Below, piece by piece: positions 41,774-54,912 of a stretch of 64,000 bases of DNA. Location: contig NC_072467.1 of assembly GCF_027596085.1 (NCBI RefSeq), forward strand, positions 6,575,861 to 6,639,860. The letters run 5' to 3'. The DNA comes from Anoplopoma fimbria (Eukaryota; Chordata; Actinopteri; Perciformes; Anoplopomatidae). The translations under genes and the position numbers were made by a program. The notes under the pieces are model-generated. The model worked only from the letters and a program-made list of their open reading frames with translations. It searched no databases and was not told the DNA's origin. Every line of letters starts with the position of its first letter. Positions within the stretch are counted from its first letter, which is position 1.

Positions 41774-42260
41774 AGTGGTGTAATGTTACTAAGTACACTT
41801 ACTCAAATACTGTCCTTAAATGAAATTTTGAGGTAGGCAACTTGTACTTTACTTGAGTATTTTCATTTTCTGCTACTTCTACTCCAATACATGTATTTGA
41901 TAATTCAAGTTACTTGTTACTTTGCATATTCGATTGATAACACAAATTATAAATTCAGATCCCTTTCAGATGCAATATTATTGATTAAGATAAAACTGTA
42001 TTTATGGTAGAGAACTTTAACTTAAGTATAAATCTTAACATATGACAGTTACCTGTAACAGAGTGTAACACTGTGGTATTGCGATTGTTGTGCTTACAGT
42101 AAGCTCAAGATCTTAATATCTCCAACATCACTTGATAGCCAATACTGTAGGCTATATTCTTATGTTAGATGGTATTTTCCACTAGAACATTTTACAGAAG
42201 TAAAAAATAAATTACTTAAATACTAAAAATATACTCAGGTAAAAGTCACATTAGGTCAGT
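41774..42260. mobile_element. Fish interspersed repeat (AAGTAC-rich inverted-end element)
   Basis: AGTGGTGTAATGTTACTAAG, CACTTACTCAAATACTGTCC, CTTGTACTTTACTTGAGTAT and TCTACTCCAATACATGTATT follow the order of a repeat very common in percomorph genomes (AGTGGTGGAATGTAACTAAG...GTACTTTACTTGAGTATTTCC...CTACTCCACTACAT). At the far end, ACTCAGGTAAAAGTC (about 42234-42248) is a plausible decayed inverted terminus. No coding remnant. Probably a non-autonomous class II element. Confidence 0.6.
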
Positions 42261-42448
42261 AATGATGATAAGTGATATATTATAAAACAAAAAAATAATA
42301 AAATAAAAACTGGACTGTCCAAACCATTAATAAATGAAGGTTCTATAGAGGACAATTTGTAGCAATCAATCAATTATAAACATAGAACCGCCTTCATTTG
42401 CATAGCCTTACTACGATAAGCTCGGAGAGGACAAACCTCGAAGAAAAA

Positions 42449-42474
42449 AGTAATTGTAAATATTTACAATTACT
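42449..42474. repeat. 26-bp perfect palindrome with forkhead and homeodomain words
   Basis: AGTAATTGTAAAT (42449-42461) is followed with no spacer by its exact reverse complement ATTTACAATTACT (42462-42474). The centre TGTAAATATTTACA holds two back-to-back forkhead-type GTAAATA words, and each arm carries a TAATTG homeodomain-type word. It lies about 190 bp beyond an interspersed repeat and could be an element end, a cruciform-prone site or a symmetric binding site. Confidence 0.9.
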
Positions 42475-42799
42475 AAAAGAAATTGCAATCAGCAATATTA
42501 GGCTTCATAATCTGCCATTTTATTTATATATATTTACATATACTGCATTATTGCACCACACGCACACTATGCAGGGACAGGCTTACATGCTAAATGCTCA
42601 TGGTTAAGATTGCAAAGGTTGCAGCAGTGACTTCTGTGTTCACTTATAGTTAGGTGTGTCTATCTTTTACTGTTAATATATATAAGAAATGATCATTAAT
42701 CTGTGCATGTATACAAACCTTTCCTTTTAAGATACAACATCAATTATTTGTACTTTTTATCATCTGACAATATTAAACACTACAAAGTGTCATTCATTG

Positions 42800-42856
42800 C
42801 AGGCAAACAAATAAAGAGATAATCAAAAAAATTGAAATTCTTTATTTGTTTGCCTG
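42800..42856. repeat. 18-bp perfect inverted repeat, 21-nt loop
   Basis: CAGGCAAACAAATAAAGA (42800-42817) and TCTTTATTTGTTTGCCTG (42839-42856) are exact reverse complements around the loop 42818-42838. A transcript from either strand would fold into a 57-nt hairpin, the size range of a pre-miRNA stem but shorter than usual. The arms match no miRNA that I recognise. Confidence 0.9.
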
Positions 42857-45800
42857 TATATATTATTCTTCCATGTTTCAAATAAGGATAAGAGAGACCT
42901 CCTTCTGTAAAAATTGTCCTTCTTCTCTTTGTCAGTCCTGACCATTTCACATTTATAACATCCATTACTCCATAGTATTTATATTAACTTGAGAATGATT
43001 TATTGAGCTTACAATTATTCAACTATGGTCTTTTAGTCGAAATTAAAACTTTCTTGATATTGCACTCATTAGAAGTTGCCCTTGGAAATAACATCGGCGA
43101 AATGGCTTGGGTGTAAAAATGTAAATGTAGGCTTTATATCATTGAACCACATCTGTTACAGCTTGACATTTATTCCTGAACCCAACCTGGACCCACATTT
43201 ATCAGAACGCCTCCTAGGAATCATAGCCAATGTTTGACTCTGGATACAAATAATCCATTTCCTTTGAGAATCTATGGCATCAGAACTGTATAGTTCTAAG
43301 AGCAGGCACATCTCTCCAGGGTGGTGTTTGCTATAAAACATTTGTTCTTAGTTTATTAAACATTTTTTATCTCTACAATGCTGCACATCCAATTGGGCTA
43401 TGATATCTATCACTTATTCATTATTTTGGCAAGAAATTTCTAGCAATATCGAACTAAGATCCTAACCACCACCACCAACCAATGAATTTCCCCTTGTCCC
43501 TTTGCCAACCCCCAATATGTATATAAAGAAGAGCACACATACAGACAGTGTTATGGATTGAGATCAGTATCTCCTTGGTGGAAAAAGTTACTCTACGGTT
43601 TAAAAGATAGTTATGTATCAAAAATACTGTTGTATTTGTACAGCATCTATACATTGAGTTTGACGAGCTAAACAGTAAAAATTATAGCCTATATTTCACT
43701 AGTTGGTTGGGGAAATTAAAGAAATGTTGTGCTATTAAAGGTGTTGTGCTGGCAATCAAATTTTAGTTTATGAACCTGTTCATGGTTGAGGCTCAAAAGC
43801 CATTATTAGTTTCCATCGAGATGTAGTGCACATTTTAATCAAATTAAAAAGATTACTGGCCAAACCTTAAACGGTGGAAAAAAAGCAGAAAGCCTCGTTA
43901 AGCTGATCAAAGTTTTGGTCTGATGTTTTCGTCCCTGCAGTGGAGCAAAAGCTTCAATGGAGATTTAAGTCACATGCTGCATGTATGTTATGATTTATCT
44001 GCTAAGTCCATTTCTACTGCTCTTTGTCAGATTTAGCTTCTATTTATCTACTTTTCCAACTCAAACAGTCGTGAAAACCTTTTTTTGGCAATATCCTGAG
44101 GTTGTTGTCTTTTTGTTTTTATTTTTATTTTTTGCGTTTCCACTCAAGTTTTTTTTAATGCATATATTGAATATGCAGATGAAAGTTGGTGGATGAAAAC
44201 ATACTAAGTGATTCATGTAGCTACATTTTACTACTGCCTAAGTTGTTTTCACTTACGTTGGCAAATTATCCCTGTGCTCAGGCTGAAGTTAGGTGAAGCA
44301 ATGTTGGAATTACATGAGGTTGCCAAACTCTTCCTTTTTTTAATGCTTTCAATCAACGGAATCATAGAAACCATCAGTTGGGTTTTTTTATGCAAAAAAT
44401 TGGTTCGGTGACTTATTGTTGTTAAGAATTCCTAATACATATATCCTCACAGAGAGTGGAATTGTTGTGTCGCCTCAAAAAGAGGACCAAATGTCATGGA
44501 CTTTCATGTTCTGTTCAGATACTGTAAGAGTACGTGGTCCAATGGTACTTGAATGTTTTCTCATAGGCAATGATTCACATTCAATCAAGCTTAAATCAAC
44601 ACACAAACACACATACACACACATAAGTTGGACCTGCCTCTCACAGATGTTTTAACTTTAACAAGATTTATTTCCTGTCATATGAAAGAGTCTACAAACT
44701 GCACTCCCTGCTGAAAAATTCAGTTCTTCAAAATGCTACCATCAGATTGTAAAAAAACCTTTGTAGGCACAATAAATGTTTATTTTCTCCCTGTGCTAAT
44801 TACTTATTAGTAGGACACATACGTTTTCCCTTAAGTGGTCCCCCCATTTTCTAAATTAATTACATCAGAGGTTCAAAGAAATGGCGAAATGCTAATGTGG
44901 CCCACTAAAACCACTGCTGTAGAAGCAAGAGAATTCAGGTCAGAGAAGAACAGTTCGGGGAACCACATCCAGACTCATTCTGCCAGTAGAGGAGGAGTAC
45001 AGATCAAGCTACATGCGTATGCAGAGCCAGATGTTTTAAGATCATTAACACCAAAATGCTGCTGGACTTTGACAAGATCTTGCAATTTAGACAAATTACC
45101 CTCATTACTTCCCATTTTTAATGGTCAGTATTGGGGATTATGTCTAGGATAGGATTTTTGAGTTTAGCAGCGATCCAGTTCAATCAACACTGTACTGTCT
45201 CACTTTACTATTGTTACAGTCAAATAAAAAAAAAACCTTGATTTAATAAAGATAGTACAAAGCATAACATAAATAATTGCTTTTGCTGCCTCACTGGTTT
45301 TCACACATTTAGAGATACAAAAAAAGACACTTCCTTCCTGATGTTGTTCAAACAAATGCCCTAAAGACCCTGGGTGTGTGGCCATAAAGTGTGTCTCACT
45401 GCTACAGCTTGACAATGTATTAATCACATATTGTGGCCTGCAAGTGACAGGGAGAGAGTGCACTGAGTGAAACAAGGCCCTCAGTGGGGATTTGCCAGCA
45501 GGCCCGTCCCTTCAAATGGCATGTGATGATAACCTCCTTGTCTTCTGCACAGGGATTAACAACCATGCGGCTGTATGGATGGATATGCTCTCTTGTTGTG
45601 CTTGGACTTGAGAGGCATAGAGGTCAGAGTCTATCTAAACAGCAGATGGTTTGTCAGGCCTCTTTGGGAGTGTGCTAAAATGGATTGAATAAACATATCA
45701 AAGTCTGCATATGAGCACTTTCTTCAACAGCAACAGAGGCCAGTTGTAGGAAACTACATGAATGCATTGGAATCTGATTCAAATCTTACGCAAGTATGAA

Positions 45801-46348
45801 TCCTCGGCACACAAACATATAAATTAAAACTAAATATTGCACTATAATACTGGGAAAAGCAAGGGGGGCAGTTTATATAAGTGTAGTTAGACAATTCTAG
45901 TAGAGCACTGCAATGCTAATTACACAGACACAAGACATACACAGCTCAACAACCTTCAAACTACCCCAAAACAAACTTAAACAGCTGACAAACAAATACC
46001 CCAAATATTTCCAACATCTGGGGTATAAACAATCATATCAGACCAAATATAATTTTCATTCAATTTGCAAATAAAATGTATAAACCTCAAAGTGAAATGC
46101 ACAGCTAGCATCAGTGCTATCTATATGCTCTTAAGTACAGAGCATAACAAGAAGATACTGGGGAGTTCCACACATTTCATTGTGGAATTAAACTTGGCCA
46201 AATAAATCACATCCAAAGTATGTTCCAAATCTCGATTTGAGATTTTTAAGGATATATAAACACACAGATTCAACGATGAACAATACATTTAAGAAAACAA
46301 TTAAGAGGCTAACTATCATTGTACAAAAACCATGACAAAAAAAACATA
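42857..46348. other. AT-rich DNA without recognisable genes
   Basis: No gene, structural RNA or repeat family recognised. Open frames are short, and many are rich in Phe and Leu from T-rich sequence. Confidence 0.6.
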
Positions 46349-46392
46349 ACAGTCCATCACAGTATTTGAGGTCTAATACTATGATGGACTGT
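46349..46392. repeat. 18-bp inverted repeat with one mismatch, 8-nt loop
   Basis: ACAGTCCATCACAGTATT (46349-46366) pairs with AATACTATGATGGACTGT (46375-46392) with a single mismatch, around the loop TGAGGTCT. Such compact stem-loops may be remnants of foldback elements or fold in RNA. Confidence 0.88.
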
Positions 46393-47276
46393 ACTGTACA
46401 TAAACTGTGTATTTCATATATAAAGTAGAGTCAATCTATTGTGCAATTGAAAAAGCATGTTTCACATTTTGTATTGTGTTCATATCAATGAAAGCATCTT
46501 GCTAATTTCTTATTTTTTTGTGGGCTTACTATTCATTGTTTTCAGTGATTACAAGGCAATTTAAACAATGAAAAGCTCTATCTGCAATATGTTTATGAAA
46601 TGTTTCACACACTGATTTACTCTGAAGTATTCTCTATTTTCTATAGTTCACCATGGTGAGACACTGATCTTAAAAAAATGAGCTTGTTGTGACATTTTTA
46701 GTCTTTCTGTGTGTTACAACATTACTGGGTATGCACATTGGTGAAGATAGTTCTCTTGAGGTGTAACAAACTGTACTGTAATGATAAGCTGATATGGAAA
46801 ATAGACAAGTAGAAAATGAAGTGTTAGTAATGTTCCATAAGTCACTCAATTTCTAATCTTGAAGTAAGCAAAGGGCATCTGCAGAGTATATCCCTTGAGA
46901 TACCTAAAGCTTACTTAATCAAAACAACTTCTAATCCTTGTGTAAGACGCTGAAGATCTGTTTAGTATTACAGCACAACGGCACTACATACGCTGCATTC
47001 TGATGTAAAATAGCATCAGTGAGACTGAGAAACTGCATACCGTACATGGAACATGAACATCTCCATATGCCTCTTTTCTTAAAAACAGAGGGAGCCTTCC
47101 CTCCGGGAGGCTCCCACAAAGACTGACAGACAGCTTAGTTCTTCAAAATGAGTCTTTAACATCTGATATTTCCACATTATAAGCATTATCTAATGGCTTT
47201 AATTCATTTAGAAGATGTGACCCATGCTTCAAGTTATGCATTCTCTGAGGCAGATGGTTGTTATTTTCTCCTTCCC

Positions 47277-47301
47277 TTTTTTTTTTTTTTTTTTTTTTTT
47301 T
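47277..47301. repeat. 25-bp T homopolymer
   Basis: An unbroken T run. It could be the A-tail of a decayed minus-strand retroelement, but no element body is recognised next to it. Confidence 0.95.
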
Positions 47302-47704
47302 AAGAATATCACATTTAAGACACTTTTAATATGAATGAAGGGTTTCAATCCAATAACAACTTAAATACTACAATGTATAAGATATGGCAAGAATATTAGT
47401 TAAAAACATTAAAAAATGAACCGACACTATCAAAAGGATGTGATGAGGTTACAGTGTGGAAGTTATGTCAAAGACATCAATGCATTTTTTTGCAGTGATA
47501 TCTACTTAAATTAGCTTGCTTATCGACTAGCCCAGGAACATCTTGTCTTGTAAGACAACTTGTTCCTCTAGACGCGATAGTGAGAATGAAGAAGCAAAGC
47601 TGCACTGAGGCCTTGTCAATAAAACATCCACAGTCAGTGTGCTTTCTGATAGTATGTTTATTGGATTCAATCCAAAGTGGATTCAAGAATCCAAGAAAAT
47701 AACT

Positions 47705-47935
47705 CACACCCCAACCTCCATGTCCCCGCCACCAGCAGACTACTTTGCCAGGAGGAGAGAGTGTGGCAGCTCAGGGAGACAGACCGCCTGTTGCAGTTAG
47801 CTTGAATTCAGCCAGTGCAAACCCCAACATCGGGGGTTTGATCCCAGAGGGCAGCCCCGACACCCAGGCCGATCAGCAAACTTTGTTGCCCATACACAGG
47901 GTAGACAAGCAGTGAAATACAAAGAGGGGAGTGAA
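47705..47935. other. GC-richer block with an 8-bp GC hairpin
   Basis: Distinctly higher GC than its surroundings. CAAACCCC (47818-47825) pairs with GGGGTTTG (47833-47840), and GGGTTTGATCCC at 47835-47846 recalls a Pol III B-box. This could be a decayed SINE fragment, but no A-box or tail is evident. Confidence 0.3.
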
Positions 47936-48599
47936 CCTACCTCAATTTATGTAATTGCCCACATAATGTTGTTGCTTGTGATGACTTGATTAAAGTAGAT
48001 AAATATAACTTCTATTCATTTCAATAGTGCTGAATTGTTTTGTATATTCACTCAAAAACAATAAAATGTCTATTTCTTCATTACATAAATTAATTATATA
48101 AAAGCCCTTCATGCGTGTGACATGGCTGCGTTTACAGTCTTTAATTAAATGTGATTCATCCTGTCCGTATAGTAAACATGATCCTTAAATACACTACATT
48201 GTGATACATGCCAAAATCCACAATAATTCTGTGCAAAAAAAACACTTCATACTCTGCAAAGGTAGCCCTTACTCCACTATATTTTAATAGTTTTTGTGCT
48301 ATATTATTGCTCTGAATTTTGATTTTATCACCTTTGATGCAACTAACAGGACACATACCTCTGTAATGGCCCAGAAAGAGGGTATTTTGTACCAAAAAGA
48401 CTAACCCATGAGATAATCACTTGAATTGAGACGACTGCTATTGCAGGCGTCATTAGTTGGAGAATAATAATTATATGCACTTGAAAAGTCAGAGCCAAAA
48501 AATACTCACCATGTAGGAACTTCTGTGAAGAAGTGATGGTTAGGGGAATTTCCTTCCACTCAAATTACCACATAATTCTGATAGTAACAAACTGAGACT

Positions 48600-48770
48600 T
48601 GGCTTTGCAGAGTCAGATATTTACATGACACAGAGGCCCGTGGTCCTATTCCGACTCTCTGTCTGCATCATCTGTCTCTATTTATTTACATTTGCACTAA
48701 TGAGGCTCTTTGCCTATTTATGTGCGCCTATCCTCCTGGCGAGAATTTCCAGTGCAGGACATTACTAAGT
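48600..48770. other. Candidate conserved non-coding block
   Basis: Balanced, low-redundancy sequence in AT-rich DNA with enhancer-like words (CACTAATGAGG, TTTACATTTGC). No long frame crosses it. This is a composition-based guess. Confidence 0.18.
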
Positions 48771-49452
48771 TTGATTTTAATTTTCCTTCACTGAAAAAGG
48801 TTTATAGAATTGTTGGTTAGTTGTGTGTATTCTTTGTTGTAGTGCATACTTTCATTGCATTGCCCTATGGCTATTTTAGCTCAGCAGTGTAAGCAAAATG
48901 TAAGCTGAATATACTGTTGTTCTTTCCCAGAAAATGTAGAAAATGATAAATACTAAGAAAAAGATCACATTCCCGAAATATTGTCATCAATCTATGAGTT
49001 GAAAAACCACCTAAGGCAAACAATTTTATATTGCTCACCTTTCCTTAAAACTGGGTGAAGGTGCAAACACTAGTGCAATTGCAATTCTTGCAAGTTGGTT
49101 GACCAAAGTCAGAATTTGTCTCTACTTCTACTATGTGACAAGATTGTCATTTGCCATATTTGAGTATATTTACATGCACACAGTCATGCTGCAAAAGTGA
49201 GAAATAGTCAATCGCTAACATGATTGAATAAACTGACATTCCTCTATAATACTCCTGCTTACAAGACAGAAAATCTTGCTTCGCTAGGAAATGGTGTTTG
49301 AGATTTTACTCCCCTCCCCCCTGATGATTCAGTCTGTGAATTTGAAATCTCAGTGTTACAGGTTAACTATTGTGATAGGCAGAAAAAGAGAGAAGGTTGT
49401 GCACCAATTTTGTTAAATCGCTGTTCTGGATCCAAAGATTTGACTAATTAAT

Positions 49453-49491
49453 TGCATGGGTTAAAGGTACCCATGCAGTGTAACCCATGCA
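49453..49491. repeat. Two competing hairpins sharing one arm
   Basis: TGCATGGGTTA (49453-49463) can pair exactly with TAACCCATGCA (49481-49491). Its first nine bases can instead pair with ACCCATGCA (49469-49477). The three copies of the word within 40 bp give mutually exclusive folds. Confidence 0.8.
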
Positions 49492-51724
49492 TAATTACAC
49501 ATAGTGCATCCTCCAAATTAAAGACTGCAGTTGGAATGCAAATGTTAATCCTGCTGCTGTATGATGACAGATATTTAATCAACTAAAAGAGAGAAACCTC
49601 ATGTATCATGTTGTGGATGACATTATAAGAAGAACCCATTAATCTAAGCCAGCATAGTTTCTGCCCAAAAGAGGCAGTCAACTGTTCTAATCCAATACAC
49701 TTTTTGTAAAATTTAGAGAATTTCCACTAGCTGCTAGCTGAAATTAAATCCTTTTATAATAGACCTAGATCTGGAAATGGGAAACAAATAAAGTGGCTTC
49801 CCAATCAGCAATGGGGGTGTCCATGCTCCTTCACAGGACAAAGAGGAAGTGGGAAGGCTGTAGTTCTGGAAGGACGTATTTGTTTGGATGATGAGTTAAA
49901 AAATATCAACAATCTTTCTCCAAAATTGCTGACTCAGGCTTTACCTGTATGAAGTGGTGTCATGTTCATTTATGCATGTGTGTGTATGTGTGTGAATGCG
50001 CCTGTGTTTGTGTGTGTATCCAAAAGACACAGAAGTTGCTTTGTACACTTGCAATTGTAAAATGAGGTGGCCTGAATGGGTGCACTTTCTTGCAAAAAGT
50101 GCTGGACACCAAGGAAGAGAAGTAAGATTATTGCAAAAAAAAAATGCACACGCACAAATGGAAATGGGGTCACAACTGTATTAACACCCCTGCTTGCTTT
50201 GCATAAATAGGATCTTGAATGTACCGCAATTGCAGGCCTCTGTGAATATTTAAGTAACCTAAGCAACAGCCAAGCTGTGCATAAACTTATATAGTTGAAG
50301 TGTCTATAGACTACTCCCAATCCCCCTATGTAATGTCTAATGGCAAGTACCAACGAAATAGGTAGGGCTTTTTCATTTCACTCAGCTATGAAAGTAAAGT
50401 GCTCAAACCAAAATATCACTCAGCTAGCAGTTGGTGAGCAGTCTGGATTAGGTGTATTCTTGCCTTCAGCAAGGACAGATAGGCTCAAAGCAAGAGATTC
50501 TGGATCTCTGTTGTGCTAACAGTGACTGTCCACAACTACGAAAGTAAGTTTGGTGCCAAGGTCTTGCTGGTGCATGGTGCATCAGATATACATTTCTATT
50601 AAAATTTTATATTTTGTTGGATTAGTTGTTAGGCAAGCAGGAAAGTGAACCCCGTCTTTTAATTTTATTTGTTTCATCCCCTCCTGTGTCAGTGCCTAAT
50701 AAACTTCACTGCAGGTGAGAGTGAAAGAATTGCAAATGTTCAAATTAAAGATTCGTCTTTGGAGAGGGAGGCCACACAGATGGTTCACTAAAATCAATTT
50801 AAGTTTATCAAGGTGAGACAATGACTTAAAGCCAACAAGACACTTGGAAAGCATACCGAGGACGGAATGTTAATGGGTCCGACGGTTGAGCTTTAATCTG
50901 CCTAGATGTTGGTAGGTTGACCACCTAATGACCACTGTGCTTAGCAACAATCCACTCAATGCACAAACCCTGGGGTGTTGGTGTGTGGACTTCATATGTG
51001 TTTGTGTTTGCCTGCTCGTGTCAATGGCCAAACTCAAGAATAAAAGCCATTCTATAATCTAACAACACACATACAGGATGGATGGGAGGGGAAAACACTT
51101 GTGATAGCAGGAAGGGTATCTCATGAATTTTCAACATGGGACCTCTCTCCCAGTGTCTCTTACCTCATGTTAAGGCTCTTTCATCACTTATGTCAAACTC
51201 ACCTACTGATAACCAAAAGAGTATATGCACCTTTCTTCTTGCATTAAATCATCTTGTGTCAGCTGGCTGCCATGTGTGGTGAAAGACGCTGAGCGTTAGT
51301 TTTAGAAATGTCTTTTTCAAGAAAAAGTGAATTTTTATGAGCCACTGAATAACCTTTAATAAAATAAGAATCTCTGGAAAAACAACAAGGTGATACTGGT
51401 GGCAGGTCGTTTTACTCAAACCAGGATACAGTAGCGGCAGTGAGTTAAACAGCATTTCTGTTATAAAAGGGAGTCAACGACAATAAAAAATGAAGCTGCA
51501 ATTTGATTTACTTGTTACCTCAATGAGCTCTGTGGGAGTCATCAGAGGACTGTTCAAACGGAAGCATGAATGAGTTCAACAATGAGCGTCTGTAGAACAT
51601 CCTCATTCATTACACTAGCAACTGGCATCCAGAGATAGTAGAATCGGTGCATCATCTCCCACCTGGGGATGTGCATCACAGTGATGAACTCTCATACTTG
51701 AGTTTTGAGCTTGAAGGAACGGTG

Positions 51725-51750
51725 ACAACAACAACAACAACAACAACAAC
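51725..51750. repeat. (AAC)n microsatellite, about 8-9 units
   Basis: Pure ACA/CAA trinucleotide repeat of about 26 bp. Confidence 0.95.
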
Positions 51751-53354
51751 TGGATGAACAATCTTTAACCTGACTGCACAGCTGTTTTTAAAGCTATTAG
51801 AAAGAAAGCTGGTTGATGTTATTTTGAGTCAAAGTCATGACTATGCAATATTTATACGCATGTTGGATCATATAAACGAAAAAGAGAGAGGGAGAATGAG
51901 ATGCGGTGTTTCCATTGTGTCTGCAAAACACCACCATAATGTGAAAAATGAATAAAACACACAGTAGGAAATTGGGTAAATGAATATTCATGCCCCAGAT
52001 CGCTCTAAGAAGTGCAGTGGGTCTTAAATGTCTTTTCATCGTCTACAGCCGTGCATTCAGTTCTCTTTGTATGCTAACTGCATTTGCCTGATTGCCTTTT
52101 CTGTTTGTGAATGGTTTGTTTGGAGAAAGGCCCTGGCATGGGGTATAAGGCATCACTTAATCCTCAGGCAACAAGAAAGAAAGGATAAGAAACAATGTGA
52201 AGGCATGGCAGAATAGGCATGCAATGATGCTTCTCAATGGTGATCATTGCGGCATTCTCTGGCACAGCATGCTGAATGGATTTTCCGGTTATACTGTATG
52301 CCTCAGTTACTGCCAAAAGCCAACCGACAAAATTGACAGAATGTGTCATTTAAATGTGACCTTTATTGAAGATGTATGCTATTCTGTGCGGATACAGACT
52401 TTGTTTGGTTGAATGTGGCTGCATTCAGGGGCAGAACAAGATAAAGAATGTGACTTTTCTTTATGTTGTTCAATTACATTTTGAATTTTTGTCTGAATTT
52501 AAATGGATGGCTTAATGCGTTGGTTGACTTTAACCAGCCATGTAACCACAGCAAGCAACCCAAGAAAAAAAAGAAAAAGAAAAAAAGAGTCCAGTCATTT
52601 TCTCCACACAAGGAATCGGCAGCTGGAATCAACTGCATCCATGTGAGTGGTAAAGGTGTACTTATGAGTAATTGCCCGGCTATAATCCCATGTATATATT
52701 GTAACATGTCATGCATGTTACTACAGCACCACTGGAGCAGTCACTTTGTATAAACCTAAAGAAAAAAAAAGAAAAAAGAAAGGTTTGGTACCACTCTCTA
52801 ATAAGGCATATTTCAAAATGGGTTGTGACAAGAGGTGACTAATGGCTTGATTAGTGGTTCACAAATCATTAGCAATAATTATTTTTTGGAAAGTTTTGGG
52901 TTGCCAGGTTGTGTCGCTGGTGTTGACATTGCCATGTTGAGAGCCATTAAGAGGCCAGACACATGATCCCTTTCTTGTATATTGCCCTTTTAACAAATCA
53001 ATGACCTTTAGAACTGCATTATTACCATAGGTAAGGTTGCAGTTGCTACCCCTGCCAATGAGTTATGTTTCAGTTCAGTAGATTTTTTGTCAACAGGATA
53101 ATGGAAAAACTACTGTCTCAATTTTCATAAAACTGGGAGGAGGGTGAAGCATGGGCTAAGGAGGAACCCATTCAATTTTAAAGCAGATCCGAATCACGGG
53201 GCAGATGAACAAATTGTTTTTCATTTTCATTACCATTGCAAGAAGGGGCATTTTGTAATGACAGAGGTCGCTGCTCCTTTAGAGCCTTTTTTTTTTTTTT
53301 TCAAGTTTAAAAGTACTTTTCACGAAGTATATTCTTTTTTTTATGTCTAAACCC

Positions 53355-53520
53355 TGTTTATCAAAATCAAAATCACTTTATTTTCCAAATGTAAAATGTA
53401 CAAAGGAATTTTACAAAGAGATACAGCGCAGGAGAACGGAGAAATACAAATGTTAAAAAGGTTGAGATAAAAAGTTAAAGAGAAATAAATACAATAATTA
53501 TATACAGTTAATGATAAAAT
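53355..53520 (-). mobile_element. Decayed 3' end of an L2-like LINE
   Basis: ATCAAAATCAAAATCACTTT (53360-53379), then ATTTTCCAAATG and ACAAAGGAATTTTAC, is the reverse of a frequent fish LINE tail (AAATTCCTTTGT...AATAAAGTGATTTTGATTTTG). The AATAAA lies on the minus strand. Only the terminal 100-170 bp is left and it has drifted, so the outer border is approximate. Confidence 0.55.
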
Positions 53521-54912
53521 GCTACATTATGCTCCATAATCCTGGCAAGTATTGCACATATTGTACTACCCATAGTAGAGGGTTTGGCTTGGTTATTATT
53601 ATCACTCATTATTGGATACAGACCAAAAAAGGTGCTTACAATATGTCCACAGCTGTGATGTACTTTGGGCTAGATTTGTTCCTGATGCATTTACAAGTGT
53701 TCACTCTATCATTTCATAATTTGGAACGTTGTTGTTTAGTTTAGGAGCAGTTCCAAAGCTACCCATATTCAGATAGGCTGCCTCCAGCTGTATCTACCTC
53801 CTCTGCCCTTGACATCCATGTTCTGCATATCTAATCCTCCACTCACCCCCTCACTTTGCCTTTGCACCAGACTTGCCTCTTCTCTTACTGTCAAGAGTGC
53901 CTCTGCGTGTGAATTTTACAGGTTCAAAGATCAAAGCGGAGAGAGAGAGAAATGAAAGCGAAGATAAAGAGAGTCTAAAATCCCCTCCAGTCTCCATATT
54001 TAGATGTTTGTCATCACTGTGTATGTGTTTTATTGCAACCTTAGTTTCTTCTGAGCTTCCTGAGGTTTTGGACCCTGCAGCCCTGTTTGGGCTGCTTATG
54101 TTACCTGACATCACTTAGTCCTGAAAGAGCATCAATAAATATTTACCCACATCCCACTGCAGCTTATTTTCTATCACAAATTATGCAAAAATAAATGTCA
54201 ATTTGAAAAACTTTATTTATAATATATATAATTTATATTTTGAATTTATCCAAAAGCTTTAAAGCTATAAAAGGTAAAATATTGCACAAAATCTAAAAAA
54301 CATAGCTTGTAGTAAATTACTTCCCTTGACGGATAGACAAACCTTTGATCTATATTAGATTTTTTGATCTTCCTCAAAGTTATCAGTAATATGCAGACTC
54401 CTTCATCACCATAGGGCCACTGTTTCACCGGTGCACTGTATAGAGTAAATGGAAAAAAAAAATGCTGTCAGTTCTACTGGATCACATCATGCACATTCAA
54501 AATAACACTGTCTGCTCATAATATTATGGGGGAATTTGCCTGATACCTCCTGCAAAATTATAGTGAATTTAAACAGAATTGTACATGTCATTTTCAACAG
54601 ACATATGGAGTTAATATAGTATTTTATACCAGCTAGAAAATGTAACTGTATAAAAATATAAAGTTAAAAAAAAAAAATTGGTCTTTATGTGTATTTTTTA
54701 AAGGGATAACAGTACTGCAAAGTATCTGGAATACATGTAGATTCTCAATAAATACACACTCCTAATGGCAGTATTTGTCTCATTATGGTGTCAGTTCTGT
54801 GTCTGTATGTGTTTGACTGGAGCTGCACAGCAGATGGTGCTGAGGAATGGGCAGGAACAGTTGGTCTTAATTAACCTTTCTATTCTGTAGTGTCATTAAT
54901 GTCAATCGGGCG

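Larger units (their letters stand above)
46393..53354. other. AT-rich DNA without recognisable genes
   Basis: About 7 kb with no recognisable gene. Embedded small features are listed separately: a T-run, a GC-richer block at 47.7-47.9 kb, a complex block at 48.6 kb, a hairpin at 49.45 kb and an AAC repeat. Two A-rich purine tracts lie at 52563-52588 and about 52758-52783. Confidence 0.55.
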
